Shown in pieces: positions 1 to 9,018 of a stretch of 38,468 bases of DNA. The stretch covers positions 1 to 38,468 of the forward strand of contig JAQBVM010000023.1 in NCBI GenBank assembly GCA_027623095.1. Reading direction: 5' to 3'. The translations under genes were made by a program, and so were the position numbers. Source of the stretch: Verrucomicrobiota bacterium. Lineage in GTDB: Bacteria > Verrucomicrobiota > Verrucomicrobiia > Limisphaerales > SIBE01. Positions within the stretch are counted from its first letter, which is position 1; each line of letters opens with the position of its first letter. The notes under the pieces are model-generated. The model was not told the origin of the DNA, searched no databases, and was given only the letters and a program-made list of their open reading frames with translations.

Positions 1-92
1 CGCAACGAATCATTTTCCCCTCCTCAGCCACCCAGCCAGGGTAACAATTCTTTTGGCGCAATTCGCCAGTTAGGAATTGATCGAGAAAAGGT

Positions 93-120
93 TTGACACT
101 TTTAACAGCAAACCTATATT
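93..120 (+). promoter_or_regulatory. Sigma70-type promoter of the tRNA-Thr/tuf transcript
   Basis: A perfect -35 box TTGACA (93-98) is followed after 16 bases by TATATT (115-120), one mismatch from the consensus -10 box. Transcription would start near 127, about 120 bases before tRNA-Thr. This is the best promoter match I found in the window and suits a highly expressed tRNA-tuf transcript. Bases 1-92 contain a small inverted repeat (TGGCG...CGCCA) but no gene that I recognise. Confidence 0.75.
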
Positions 121-166
121 CCACCGAAACTTTAGTGGGTTCGTGATCGAATAGAAATCCATTAAT

Positions 167-210
167 CCCAGAAATCTTTCGTTGGAAAGGCTGGGGTGTG
201 TGGTTTTTTT
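167..210 (+). promoter_or_regulatory. Hairpin plus T-run in the leader before tRNA-Thr
   Basis: CCCAG (167-171) pairs with CTGGG (191-195), and inside it CTTTC (176-180) pairs with GAAAG (185-189) around a GTTG loop. A run of seven T lies at 204-210, eight bases after the stem. That distance is too long for a standard intrinsic terminator, so this could be a weak attenuator or a processing structure. No function is shown by the sequence. Confidence 0.35.
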
Positions 211-246
211 GTATTTTTGGAGTCTCGGGATCGACGAATTGCTATC

Positions 247-322
247 GCCCATGTAGCTCAGTCGGCAGAGCGCGTCCTTGGTAAGGACGAGGTCATCAGT
301 TCAACCCTGATCATGGGCTCCA
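247..322 (+). tRNA. tRNA-Thr (anticodon GGT)
   Basis: A full cloverleaf can be drawn. The acceptor strand GCCCATG (247-253) pairs with CATGGGC (312-318), followed by discriminator T and an encoded CCA. The anticodon stem CGTCC/GGACG encloses loop TTGGTAA, giving anticodon GGT. The gene lies 46 bases before tuf with no terminator between, so the two are probably co-transcribed and separated by tRNA processing, as in tRNA-tufB transcripts of other bacteria. Confidence 0.97.
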
Positions 323-368
323 GTTTTAGTTGTAGGAATTAGAAACATTTTAAACAGTAGGAATTTGC

Positions 369-1559
369 ATGGCAAAAGAAGCGTTTCAAAGAACTAAGCC
401 GCACGTAAACATCGGCACGATCGGGCACGTCGATCATGGAAAATCAACTCTGACTGCTGCGATTGTTGCGGTACAGGCGAGGAAGGGTTTAGCGAAACCA
501 ATTAGCTACGCGGAAATCACGAAGGGTGGGACGGTGCGTGACGCGACGAAGACCGTAACGATTGCTGTATCGCACGTAGAATACGAGAGCGACAACCGGC
601 ACTGGGCTCACATCGATTGCCCGGGTCACGCCGATTATGTGAAAAACATGATTACGGGTGCGGCTCAAATGGACGGTGCGATTCTGGTTGTCAGCGCGGC
701 GGACGGCCCGATGCCGCAGACTCGTGAGCATATCCTTTTGGCGCGCCAAGTCGGAGTTCCGGCAGTTGTCGTGTATTTGAACAAAATCGATTTGGTGGAC
801 GATCCGGAGTTGCTTGAACTCGTCGAGATGGAAATTCGAGATTTGTTGAATAAGTATCAATTTCCTGGCGATACGATTCCTGTCGTGAAAGGCAGTTCGT
901 CGGCAGCCCTCGCGGGTGAGCCGGATGGAGAGAAGTCGATTCAGCAATTAATGGATGCGATTGACACTGCGATACCGTTGCCGGAGCGGGAGATTGACAA
1001 GCCATTCCTGATGTGTATCGAGGATGTATTCAACATTGAAGGTCGAGGTACTGTGGTGACTGGTCGCGTCGAGCGTGGTGAGCTGGCGAAAATGTCCGAC
1101 GTTGAGATTGTGGGACTGCGTGATACGCGGAAGACAGTCGCCACTGACATTGAGATGTTCCGAAAGTTGTTAGACAAAGCAAGCGCGGGTGACAATGTCG
1201 GAGTTCTTCTGCGGGGAACAAAAAAGGATGAGGTCGAGCGCGGGATGGTTCTGGCAAAGCCCGGATCGATTAAGCCTCATACCCATTTCAAAGCGGAGAT
1301 CTACGTTTTGTCAAAAGATGAAGGTGGACGCCATACTCCGTTTTTTACCAACTATCGGCCGCAGTTCTATTTCCGCACGACCGATGTCACGGGCACGGTC
1401 ACATTGCCGGAGGGTGTTGAGATGGTGATGCCTGGGGATAATATTCCATCCGAGATAAAAGTGATTGCCCCTGTTGCAATGGAAAAAGGGCAAAGATTTG
1501 CGATTCGCGAAGGCGGCCGCACCATTGGTGCTGGCCGAATTAGTGAGATTATTGAGTAG
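369..1559 (+). CDS. tuf: Translation elongation factor Tu
   Basis: GTPase that carries aminoacyl-tRNA to the ribosomal A site. The protein has 396 residues, the normal length, with the G domain in roughly the first half followed by two beta-barrel domains. Visible motifs are the P-loop GHVDHGKS (19-26; the last residue is usually Thr), DCPGH (83-87) with the catalytic His87, and NKID (138-141). Switch I is odd. The usual segment ending RGITIN is replaced by one ending KTVTIAV, two residues longer than in E. coli by my alignment, although the Mg-binding Thr (T64) is kept. The rest, including [12 protein letters not shown] and the C-terminal GGRTIGAG, is ordinary EF-Tu. It follows tRNA-Thr and precedes tRNA-Trp, not the usual place after fusA. 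Whether a second tuf exists cannot be seen here. Confidence 0.97.
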   Translation: MAKEAFQRTKPHVNIGTIGHVDHGKSTLTAAIVAVQARKGLAKPISYAEITKGGTVRDATKTVTIAVSHVEYESDNRHWAHIDCPGHADYVKNMITGAAQMDGAILVVSAADGPMPQTREHILLARQVGVPAVVVYLNKIDLVDDPELLELVEMEIRDLLNKYQFPGDTIPVVKGSSSAALAGEPDGEKSIQQLMDAIDTAIPLPEREIDKPFLMCIEDVFNIEGRGTVVTGRVERGELAKMSDVEIVGLRDTRKTVATDIEMFRKLLDKASAGDNVGVLLRGTKKDEVERGMVLAKPGSIKPHTHFKAEIYVLSKDEGGRHTPFFTNYRPQFYFRTTDVTGTVTLPEGVEMVMPGDNIPSEIKVIAPVAMEKGQRFAIREGGRTIGAGRISEIIE

Positions 1560-1635
1560 GAACAGCCTGGCATCGGTTCTGAGACATCGTAAGGAAAAGT
1601 CTTTAAATCATTCGGTCGAAAATTAATTTATGAAT

Positions 1636-1711
1636 AGGGCGGTAGCTCAATTGGTAGAGTAGCGGTCTCCAAAACCGTTGGTTGGGGGTTCGATTCCCTC
1701 CCGCCCTGCCA
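1636..1711 (+). tRNA. tRNA-Trp (anticodon CCA)
   Basis: Acceptor strand AGGGCGG (1636-1642) pairs with CCGCCCT (1701-1707), followed by discriminator G and an encoded CCA. The anticodon stem GCGGT/ACCGT encloses loop CTCCAAA, giving anticodon CCA. It sits between tuf and secE, a placement seen in many bacteria. The 76 bases between tuf and this tRNA hold no gene. Confidence 0.97.
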
Positions 1712-1726
1712 GGAATTCGAGAGTTC

Positions 1727-1815
1727 GGAGGGGTGGCAGAGTGGTCTATCGCGACGGTCTTGAAAACCGTTAAGGCTTAACACCTTCGAGGGTTCGAATC
1801 CCTCCCCCTCCGCCA
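1727..1815 (+). tRNA. tRNA-Ser (anticodon TGA)
   Basis: Acceptor GGAGGGG (1727-1733) pairs with CCCCTCC (1805-1811), then discriminator G and an encoded CCA. The anticodon stem ACGGT/ACCGT encloses loop CTTGAAA, giving anticodon TGA. The long variable arm (TAAGGC...CACCTT) is typical of class II serine tRNAs. It follows tRNA-Trp by 15 bases and ends only 8 bases before the secE start, so processing at CCA would leave secE with almost no leader. Confidence 0.96.
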
Positions 1816-1823
1816 AATAAATT

Positions 1824-2081
1824 GTGCAAAACTTTACAACGTTAATAATCTGGGTCGTTGTTGTGGGTGTCGCGTTTGCGATCCTCTGGCGTAAGGGTTT
1901 TCTCCTCAGAGTGGCGAATTACATTTCGGAGACTCGTGAGGAATTAAGGAAGTGCACGTGGCCAACTGTCCAGGAGTTGAAAGGTTCGACAACCGTTGTG
2001 ATGGTGACAATTGCGCTTTTGGGCGCTTTCACTGTCTTCGTGGACCTTATCATATCGCGGTTCATCAGCTTCATTACTTAG
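1824..2081 (+). CDS. secE: Protein translocase subunit SecE
   Basis: Small essential membrane subunit of the SecYEG channel, which stabilises SecY. The protein has 85 residues: a hydrophobic stretch near residues 5-22, the conserved amphipathic region with the family signature EELRKCTWPT (about 39-48), and a C-terminal transmembrane helix (about 58-84). The single-span core with one extra N-terminal helix is plausible for the family. The start is GTG at 1824. An upstream start is not possible because the tRNA-Ser gene ends at 1815, and there is no SD site in the 8-base gap. nusG follows after 12 bases, the near-universal secE-nusG pairing. Confidence 0.93.
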   Translation: MQNFTTLIIWVVVVGVAFAILWRKGFLLRVANYISETREELRKCTWPTVQELKGSTTVVMVTIALLGAFTVFVDLIISRFISFIT

Positions 2082-2093
2082 TTATTTCGAGAT

Positions 2094-2642
2094 ATGGAAA
2101 GCCAGTGGTTCGTCATCCATACGTTGTCCGGCCAAGAGCAAAAGGTTAAGGACAGCATCGAAAAGCGGATGAAATCCGAGGAGATGACAGATTGTATTAA
2201 AGAAGTGCTTGTCCCAATGGAGCGGGTGGCAGAGGTCCGTAGCGGGAAGAAGACAATTACAAGTCGAAAGCTATATCCAGGCTATGTTTTCATCGATATG
2301 GTGCTGCTGGACGAGGGGAAGCGGGTAATCGAGAAGCCTTGGTATTTCATTCGCGATACACAAGGGATTATTGGTTTTGTTGGAGGAGAACGGCCGACTC
2401 CGACACCTCGAGACGAGATCGAGTCCATAAAGGCCCAAATGTCTGATTCGGAGGAACGCGAGCGTCCGAAAGTGACATTTGAGGTCGGAGAGACGGTCAA
2501 GGTAAACGAAGGCCCGTTTCTAAATTTCAGTGGTGTCATTGAAGAGATTGAACCGGAACGTGGCAAATTGAAAGTGACCGTCAATATTTTTGGGCGCAAT
2601 ACACCGGTTGAATTAGAGTATTGGCAGGTTGAGAAGGCATAA
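2094..2642 (+). CDS. nusG: Transcription termination/antitermination factor NusG
   Basis: Binds RNA polymerase at the clamp, affects pausing and Rho-dependent termination, and links transcription to the ribosome through S10. The protein has 182 residues, the normal length. The NGN domain begins with [14 protein letters not shown] and contains YPGYVFIDM (about 62-70), with GIIGFVGG near 91-98. The C-terminal KOW motif is visible as [17 protein letters not shown] (about 131-147). It lies between secE and rplK as in most bacteria. Confidence 0.96.
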   Translation: MESQWFVIHTLSGQEQKVKDSIEKRMKSEEMTDCIKEVLVPMERVAEVRSGKKTITSRKLYPGYVFIDMVLLDEGKRVIEKPWYFIRDTQGIIGFVGGERPTPTPRDEIESIKAQMSDSEERERPKVTFEVGETVKVNEGPFLNFSGVIEEIEPERGKLKVTVNIFGRNTPVELEYWQVEKA

Positions 2643-2650
2643 GCGTAATT

Positions 2651-3076
2651 ATGGCAAAGAAGATAGTTGGACAGATCAAACTGCAGATTCCTGCGGGCCA
2701 AGCGAATCCTGCTCCGCCCGTAGGTCCAGCTTTGGGCCAGCAGGGCGTCAATATTATGGCGTTCTGCAAAGAATTTAACGCGGCAACTCGCGATCAGGCT
2801 GGAATGGTGATTCCGGTGGTGATTACGGTATATCAGGACAAGTCTTTCACTTTCATCACGAAATCGCCGCCTGCCGCAATTCTGCTGAAGAAAGCTGCAA
2901 GCATCGCGTCTGGATCAAAAACGCCTAACAAGGAGAAGGTTGGCAAAGTCACGCGAAAACAGGTGCTGGAAATCGTAAAGATCAAGGAAAAGGATCTAAA
3001 CGCGACGAATGAAGAGGCAGCTTTGAGGGTCATTGCGGGAACAGCCCGGAGCATGGGAATTGAAGTAGTTGATTAA
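2651..3076 (+). CDS. rplK: 50S ribosomal protein L11
   Basis: Builds the GTPase-associated centre on 23S rRNA with L10 and L7/L12, where it contacts EF-G and release factors. The protein has 141 residues, the standard length. The N-terminal domain has [20 protein letters not shown] (11-30), with the flexible proline-rich hinge to the RNA-binding domain. The C-terminal part contains [20 protein letters not shown]. The start ATG has no clear SD site. It follows nusG by 8 bases and precedes rplA. Confidence 0.97.
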   Translation: MAKKIVGQIKLQIPAGQANPAPPVGPALGQQGVNIMAFCKEFNAATRDQAGMVIPVVITVYQDKSFTFITKSPPAAILLKKAASIASGSKTPNKEKVGKVTRKQVLEIVKIKEKDLNATNEEAALRVIAGTARSMGIEVVD

Positions 3077-3121
3077 CCGAACGCGGGAGAGCTCTTGCTC
3101 GATAAAACCGCAATTTTACTG

Positions 3122-3820
3122 ATGCCAAGCAAACGATATAAAAAAGCCCTGGAGATGGTGGACCTTAATAAGGTTTATCCACTACAACCCGCGATCGAAC
3201 TTCTGAAGAAGTTCCCGAAGACGAAGTTCGACCAATCCGTTGAGATCGCGTTCAAGTTGGGTGTTGATCCCAAACACTCAGACCAAATGGTGCGCGGTAC
3301 TGTGCCTTTACCGCACGGAAGCGGAAAAAAAGTGAGAGTTCTAGTATTTGCAAGGGAGGGAGCTGCGGCTGACGCGGCTCGAGCTGCGGAGGCTGAGTTT
3401 GTCGGATTCGAAGACATGATTAAGAAATGCAGCGATGGTTGGGTAGATTTTGACGTTGCAATCGCAACTCCTGAGGCGATGTCGGAGGTAAGGAAGCTTG
3501 GAAAAGTTCTGGGTCCGCGTGGTTTGATGCCGAATCCAAAAACTGGAACTGTAACCGATGATACCGGAAAAGCTGTCAAGGAGGTGAAAGCGGGACGAGT
3601 CGAGTTTAAGGTCGATAAGGGCGGCAATGTTCATGTTCCTGTTGGAAAGGTATCATTTCAAGAAAACCATCTTGCTGAGAATACGCTTTCCGTTGTCGAA
3701 GCGGTTACCAAGGCGCGTCCAGCCAGTGTGAAAGGGATTTTTATAAGATCATGCACGCTTGCAGGAACTATGAGTCCTCCGGTTCGACTCGACATCCGAA
3801 GTCTCGTCCCTAGTGCATAA
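3122..3820 (+). CDS. rplA: 50S ribosomal protein L1
   Basis: Forms the L1 stalk that helps move deacylated tRNA out of the E site, and in many bacteria represses its own mRNA. I chose ATG 3122, giving 232 residues beginning MPSKRYKKA, because this matches the family N terminus. A TTG at 3095 in the same frame would add nine residues (MLDKTAILL); it has a better SD-like sequence (GGGAGAG) but no family match. The signature GKVLGPRGLMPNPKTGTV and the RNA-binding core are intact. rplK ends 45 bases upstream of the chosen start. Confidence 0.95.
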   Translation: MPSKRYKKALEMVDLNKVYPLQPAIELLKKFPKTKFDQSVEIAFKLGVDPKHSDQMVRGTVPLPHGSGKKVRVLVFAREGAAADAARAAEAEFVGFEDMIKKCSDGWVDFDVAIATPEAMSEVRKLGKVLGPRGLMPNPKTGTVTDDTGKAVKEVKAGRVEFKVDKGGNVHVPVGKVSFQENHLAENTLSVVEAVTKARPASVKGIFIRSCTLAGTMSPPVRLDIRSLVPSA

Positions 3821-3841
3821 CTCGGAAACTGAACAAGACAC

Positions 3842-4351
3842 ATGCGCGCAGAAAAGCAATTTATCGGCAGTGAGTACGTTGACCGTCTGAACAACTCACC
3901 TTTCTTTATTGTCGTTGACTATCGTGGCCTCACCGTTGAGCATTTCACCGAGTTTCGAAAACGGTTAACGAAAGTGGATGCGGAGATCCATGTCGTAAAG
4001 AACTCGATATTCCGGATTGCCGTTAAGGAGGCCGGACTAGGTGACTTAACGGGCGCACTCGTCGGCCAGCTTGCGGTGGTGACGGGTCGCCGTGATATTT
4101 CGGCATCCGCAAAAACGATAAAGACCTTTAAGTCCGAGTTTGACAAACTTGACGTCAAATTCGGATTCTTAGACGGAAAACGGATCGAAGTAGAGGACCT
4201 CGTGGCCCTCGCGGATCTTCCGAGTCTCGATGCGCTGAGGGGAATTCTCCTCGGAACACTGCAAGAACCTGCCGCTCGCCTGGTTAGGCTTCTGAGTACG
4301 CCCGCAACACAACTTGTGCGCGTGCTAAAGGCGAAAGCCGAAAAAGAATAA
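3842..4351 (+). CDS. rplJ: 50S ribosomal protein L10
   Basis: Anchors the L7/L12 dimers to the ribosomal stalk. The protein has 169 residues. Visible are the N-terminal RNA-binding domain with FFIVVDYRGLTVEHFTEFRKRL, the KNSIFRIAVKEAGL segment, and a C-terminal helix (LVRLLSTPATQLVRVLKAKA) that normally binds L7/L12 dimers. It follows rplA by 21 bases. A 208-base gap without an evident gene separates it from rplL; it contains short AT-rich stretches and a small ATCCG/CGGAT inverted repeat only. Confidence 0.96.
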   Translation: MRAEKQFIGSEYVDRLNNSPFFIVVDYRGLTVEHFTEFRKRLTKVDAEIHVVKNSIFRIAVKEAGLGDLTGALVGQLAVVTGRRDISASAKTIKTFKSEFDKLDVKFGFLDGKRIEVEDLVALADLPSLDALRGILLGTLQEPAARLVRLLSTPATQLVRVLKAKAEKE

Positions 4352-4559
4352 CGTTCTCCCGTTCTCCCTCGATTTGATTATCTGGGGCAAAACGGGTGAA
4401 GGAATGAAAATCCTTGGCTCTAATTTGGATTGCGTTTCCGATTCGAATCTGAAACTGACACAACGGTAAAAGAACGAAAACAATAGTAAATCGTCGGTGC
4501 GCGGGCCGTGCCCTTAAACCATCCGTGGCCTCGGATGACGACGAGACTGAAAGGTAAAC

Positions 4560-4943
4560 ATGGCAGATATAGCAGCAATTGTTGAACAGTTAGGAAAGTT
4601 AACGGTCTTAGAAACTGCTGACCTGGTTAAGCAGCTCGAAACCGCTTGGGGAGTGACGGCTGCGGCGCCTGTGGCGATCGCAGCTGGCGGAGCGAGTGGC
4701 GGAGCCGCGCCTGAGGCAGAGGTAAAGACTGCATTCGATGTAGTCTTGGTATCAGTCCCTGCTGATAAAAAGATCGCGATTATCAAGGCGGTTCGAGAAG
4801 TCAAGGCTGGCCTTGGTCTAGCGGAAGCTAAGAAACTGGTTGAGGATGCTCCGAAGCCGGTTCTCGAAGGGGCTACTCAGGCCGAGTCCGACGCAGCAAA
4901 GAAGAAGCTTGAGGATGCTGGGGCGAAAGTAGAGGTCAAATAA
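4560..4943 (+). CDS. rplL: 50S ribosomal protein L7/L12
   Basis: Stalk protein that recruits translation GTPases to the ribosome. The protein has 127 residues. The N-terminal dimerisation helix region (about 1-35) is followed by an Ala/Gly-rich hinge (about 36-56) and the conserved globular domain with [20 protein letters not shown] and the closing [15 protein letters not shown]. An AAAGG SD-like site lies just before the ATG. The gene is separated from both neighbours by about 210 bases, allowing it to be expressed at a different level, as expected for a protein present in several copies per ribosome. Confidence 0.97.
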   Translation: MADIAAIVEQLGKLTVLETADLVKQLETAWGVTAAAPVAIAAGGASGGAAPEAEVKTAFDVVLVSVPADKKIAIIKAVREVKAGLGLAEAKKLVEDAPKPVLEGATQAESDAAKKKLEDAGAKVEVK

Positions 4944-4945
4944 TT

Positions 4946-5097
4946 ACTCCACCGGTAAGAAGCGGTGAGTTGAAGTTTGTCGCTATTCCGCTGTCCGGTT
5001 TAGGCGGTAAACATTCCGCAATCGATAGTAAGTCTTTCGAAGAGAAAGAATAACAATTGCACGCCGGTAAATCCTCGAAACTGATCGAGGATACCGG
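4946..5097 (+). promoter_or_regulatory. Series of RNA hairpins between rplL and rpoB
   Basis: Three inverted repeats lie in this gap. The first is ACT-CACCG (4946-4954, one base bulged) with CGGTG-AGT (4963-4970). The second is a short CCGC/GCGG pair near 4988-5007. The third is the strongest: CCGGT (5064-5068) and ATCCTCGA (5071-5078) pair with TCGAGGAT (5085-5092) and ACCGG (5093-5097), 13 base pairs with a two-base bulge and a six-base loop. No T-run follows, so this is not a standard terminator. In E. coli this same gap carries an attenuator and an RNase III site; a similar role here is inference. Confidence 0.5.
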
Positions 5098-5158
5098 TTT
5101 CGTGTCTTTATCGCTAAATGTAGTCTGGATAATTTCCAGGAATTGATTAGAGGTGAAC

Positions 5159-8100
5159 ATGCCATCACGCGCGTCTGAACGAATTAACTTCGGGAAAATC
5201 AAAGAGATTATTGCTCCGCCCAACCTGATTGAAATTCAGGTGAATTCCTACCGGGAATTCCTACAAGCGGATGTAATTCCTACCAAACGGAAGAATCTAG
5301 GACTTCAGGCGGTCTTTACCGAGGTCTTTCCGATCGAGAGCTATGATGGAAAATCCGTCTTGGACTATCACAGCTACGAGATTGGTGAACCAAAACAGGA
5401 TTGGCTTGAGTGCCTGCGTGAAGGCATCACCTATGGCACTCCACTGCACGTAACATTTTTGCTCAAAGAGGAAAAGGGCACGAAAGAGGAGAAGGTTTTC
5501 ATGGGAGAACTGCCGCTGATGACTCCCCAGGGAACTTTTGTGATCAACGGCGCCGAGCGAGTAATCGTCAGCCAATTGCATCGTTCTCCTGGATTGGCGT
5601 TTGAAGCGACACAGCATCCAAATGGAAAAACGCTTCACTCGTTCCGAATAATTCCGGATCGCGGTTCTTGGTACGAGGCGCAGTTCGATACAAGCGATCT
5701 TCTGTACGTCTATCTGGACCGAAAGAAAAGACGGCGAAAATTCCTCACGACAACGTTCTTTAGAGCTCTCGGGTATGGTTCTGATGCCGAGATCCTGAAA
5801 TTGTTTTATGATATTGAGGAACTTAGTGTCAAAGCTGCCGATGGATTGGATGATATTCAGAACAAGGTGTTGATCGAAGACGCCATTGACTTGGACAAGG
5901 ATTTGGTTGTTGCGCGCGCGTTTGAGCCCCTGTCAAAGGCGGTCATAAAGCAGATCGCGGAACTTGGGATTAATAAGATTCGTGTCGTAGATACTTCCGT
6001 TGATGATGGCATCGTCATCAAATGCATGAAGAAGGATCCGACTAAGAACGAAGAGGATGCGCTGAAAGACATATACCGACGTCTGCGTCCAGGAGATCCA
6101 CCTACGGCTGCAAACGCCAGAGCGCTCATCAAGAGACTGTTCTTTGACCCAAAGCGATACGACCTGGGCCGCGTGGGACGCTATAAGATCATGCAGAAGT
6201 TGGGTCTCAAGGATGGGGATGATGGAAGAGTTCTCGCGAAAGAGGATTTGGTCGCCGCCACGAAATATCTTTTGCGTTTGAAGAAAGGCGAAGGAACTCT
6301 TGACGATATCGATCATTTGGGGAGCCGCCGGATCCGAACCGTGGGTGAACTGCTCGCAAACCAATGCCGAGTGGGATTGGCTCGGACTGAACGGCTCGTC
6401 AAGGAGCGAATGACGCTTTTTGACCAAGGGGCCGATACAATGACGCCCCAGAAGTTGATTAATCCAAAAGCTCTTTCTGCCGTCGTTCGCGACTTCTTTG
6501 GCAGAAGTCAGCTTTCACAGTTCATGGATCAAATCAATCCGCTTGCTGAGTTGACCCACAAAAGGCGGTTGTCTGCGCTTGGACCAGGAGGGCTTTCACG
6601 AGATAGGGCTGGATTTGAAGTGCGTGACGTTCACCCGTCTCACTACGGACGAATCTGTCCTGTGGAGACACCTGAGGGGCCAAATATCGGTCTTATTGCG
6701 TCGCTTGCGACGTTTGCACGAGTGAACGAGTTCGGCTTCATCGAAACGCCGTATCGGAAGGTTGAGAAAGGGAGGGTTACGGCTCATTTAGACTATCTCA
6801 CTGCGGATCGTGAGGAGTCATTTATTGTGGCGCAAGCCAACGCTGTAATCGATGAGAAGGGCCACTTCCTAACACCAAAGGTGATGTGTCGCTGCAAGGG
6901 TGATTTCATTGATGTCGAACCATCGCGCGTCGACTACATGGATGTATCTCCGAAGCAGTTGGTATCGGTGGCGGCAGGGCTGATTCCGTTTCTTGAACAC
7001 GATGATGCAAATCGCGCATTGATGGGATCAAACATGCAACGGCAGGCTGTGCCATTGTTGCTGACCGAAGCGCCTTTGGTAGCCACGGGCCTCGAAGAAC
7101 GCGTGGCGCGAGATTCGCGCGCCGTAATACTATCTGAAGAGAGCGGAAAGGTCGCGTCGGTCACTGGAAGCCAAATTGTGATTACCCATGATGGAAAACT
7201 TCCCGAGGGTAAGAAGAAGCTTAAACACGATCCCGGCGAGGGAGTTTGTGTTTACAATGTTCGGAAGTTCATGAGGTCGAATGCAGCAACATGCATCAAT
7301 CAAAAAATCCTTGTCTCTAAAGGGGATTCCGTCAAGAAAGGGCAGGCGATCGCCGATGGACCCTGTACGTCGGGTGGCGAGTTAGCCCTCGGGCGGAATG
7401 TGCTGTGCGCTTTCATGCCTTGGAACGGATACAATTTCGAGGACGCAATTCTGATAAGTCGGCGCATTGTCAAGGACGATGTATTCACGTCCATTCACAT
7501 AGATGAATTCGAAGTGGGGGCTCGGGATACGAAGCTGGGGCCAGAGGAGATCACGAGGGATATCCCGAACCTTGGAGAGGACGCGTTGAAGAATCTAGGC
7601 GCCGACGGAGTGATTCGGATCGGGGCTGAAGTAAAGCCTGGAGATATACTGGTTGGTAAAATCACGCCGAAGAGTGAAACCGAACTGGCTCCCGAGGAAC
7701 GGTTGCTTCGAGCGATTTTTGGTGAGAAGGCGGCTGACGTTAAGGACACGTCTCTCAAAGTACCTTCAGGCACCTATGGCATCGTGATGGATGTCAAGGT
7801 CTCTTCAAAGAAAGAAATTGATCGCGGGAATCGCGTCTCGCCCTCGGAGGCGAAAAAGCATGCCAAGCAGGTTGAAGAGGAATACCGGACGAAAATCGAT
7901 GAATTGCGAGAGCACCTAACCGAGGCTCTCAGCAATATACTTCTTGGTGAGAAGATTCCGCTGGACGTTGTGAACTCCGAAACCGGCGAAATTATCATTC
8001 CGGCGAATCGCAAGATTACCAAGACGCTTCTGCGCAAGTTGGCGAGCGTGTATGACCGCATCGAAATCGATCCATCTCCGATTCGCAACAAGATCAACGA

Positions 8101-8977
8101 GATTATTGGGAGCTTCAAAAAACGGTTTGACGATCTGCAGATGCAGCATGACGAGGAAGTCGAACGAGTGGAGGCGGGGGATGAAGTGGACCCTGGAATC
8201 ATCAAATCGGTTAAGGTTTACATCGCCTCCAAGCGCAAACTTTCCGTTGGTGACAAGATGGCGGGAAGACATGGAAACAAGGGCGTGGTAGCTAAGATTG
8301 TTCCTGAGGAAGATATGCCTTTCGTGGCAGACGGAACGCCAGTTGACATTGTACTAAATCCACTGGGTGTTCCTTCGCGAATGAACGTTGGGCAAGTGCT
8401 GGAAACTCACCTTGGATGGGCCGCAAAACTATTGGGACTTCGCTTCGCGACTCCGGTATTTGACGGCATCAAGGAAAAGGACATCCGGGGTTATCTGAAA
8501 CAGGCTGGACTTCCGGAGCACGGCAAAGTTTTGCTCCATGACGGGCGCACTGGCCTTACCTTTGATCAGGAAATTGTGGTCGGTTACATTTATATGATGA
8601 AGCTCGGGCACCTGGTGGCCGACAAGATTCACGCCCGGGCGGTCGGACCCTACTCGCTTGTCACGCAGCAGCCGCTCGGAGGCAAAGCGCAATACGGAGG
8701 GCAGCGTTTCGGAGAAATGGAAGTTTGGGCCATGGAAGCTTATGGAGCGGCCTACACATTGCAGGAGCTTCTGACGGTGAAGTCGGACGATGTGCAGGGG
8801 CGAACGCGCATCTACGAGAGCATTGTGAAGGGAGACAACGCGCTTGAGGCGGGGGTTCCCGAATCTTTCAACGTGCTGGTTAAGGAAATGCAGTCTTTGG
8901 GTCTCGACGTCAAGGTCGGCTACTCCAATCCTCTCGACCAACCCGCCCAGCCTGCCACGCTGGCTGCATTTAACTAG
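5159..8977 (+). CDS. rpoB: DNA-directed RNA polymerase subunit beta
   Basis: Forms one half of the catalytic cleft of RNA polymerase. I chose ATG 5159 (1,272 residues, [17 protein letters not shown]) because an AGAGGTG SD site lies just upstream; an in-frame GTG at 5153 overlaps that site. Rifampicin-pocket cluster I starts near residue 449. Positions matching E. coli Q513, D516, H526 and S531 (here Q454, D457, H467, S472) are unchanged, while E. coli N518 and S522 are Ile459 and Ala463. [12 protein letters not shown] and the C-terminal [20 protein letters not shown] are intact. rpoC follows after 41 bases. Confidence 0.98.
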   Translation: MPSRASERINFGKIKEIIAPPNLIEIQVNSYREFLQADVIPTKRKNLGLQAVFTEVFPIESYDGKSVLDYHSYEIGEPKQDWLECLREGITYGTPLHVTFLLKEEKGTKEEKVFMGELPLMTPQGTFVINGAERVIVSQLHRSPGLAFEATQHPNGKTLHSFRIIPDRGSWYEAQFDTSDLLYVYLDRKKRRRKFLTTTFFRALGYGSDAEILKLFYDIEELSVKAADGLDDIQNKVLIEDAIDLDKDLVVARAFEPLSKAVIKQIAELGINKIRVVDTSVDDGIVIKCMKKDPTKNEEDALKDIYRRLRPGDPPTAANARALIKRLFFDPKRYDLGRVGRYKIMQKLGLKDGDDGRVLAKEDLVAATKYLLRLKKGEGTLDDIDHLGSRRIRTVGELLANQCRVGLARTERLVKERMTLFDQGADTMTPQKLINPKALSAVVRDFFGRSQLSQFMDQINPLAELTHKRRLSALGPGGLSRDRAGFEVRDVHPSHYGRICPVETPEGPNIGLIASLATFARVNEFGFIETPYRKVEKGRVTAHLDYLTADREESFIVAQANAVIDEKGHFLTPKVMCRCKGDFIDVEPSRVDYMDVSPKQLVSVAAGLIPFLEHDDANRALMGSNMQRQAVPLLLTEAPLVATGLEERVARDSRAVILSEESGKVASVTGSQIVITHDGKLPEGKKKLKHDPGEGVCVYNVRKFMRSNAATCINQKILVSKGDSVKKGQAIADGPCTSGGELALGRNVLCAFMPWNGYNFEDAILISRRIVKDDVFTSIHIDEFEVGARDTKLGPEEITRDIPNLGEDALKNLGADGVIRIGAEVKPGDILVGKITPKSETELAPEERLLRAIFGEKAADVKDTSLKVPSGTYGIVMDVKVSSKKEIDRGNRVSPSEAKKHAKQVEEEYRTKIDELREHLTEALSNILLGEKIPLDVVNSETGEIIIPANRKITKTLLRKLASVYDRIEIDPSPIRNKINEIIGSFKKRFDDLQMQHDEEVERVEAGDEVDPGIIKSVKVYIASKRKLSVGDKMAGRHGNKGVVAKIVPEEDMPFVADGTPVDIVLNPLGVPSRMNVGQVLETHLGWAAKLLGLRFATPVFDGIKEKDIRGYLKQAGLPEHGKVLLHDGRTGLTFDQEIVVGYIYMMKLGHLVADKIHARAVGPYSLVTQQPLGGKAQYGGQRFGEMEVWAMEAYGAAYTLQELLTVKSDDVQGRTRIYESIVKGDNALEAGVPESFNVLVKEMQSLGLDVKVGYSNPLDQPAQPATLAAFN

Positions 8978-9018
8978 AGTGTTTTGGCCCCAAAACCGGT
9001 GTAATAACTGAATAGTTT

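Noticed and set aside
1628-1816. Open frame on the minus strand across the tRNA-Trp and tRNA-Ser genes
   Set aside because: It is the complement of two well-formed tRNA genes; such tRNA-derived frames are a known false call.
5064-5097. Intrinsic terminator between rplL and rpoB
   Set aside because: The hairpin is strong but no T-run follows, so I listed it as a structured element only.
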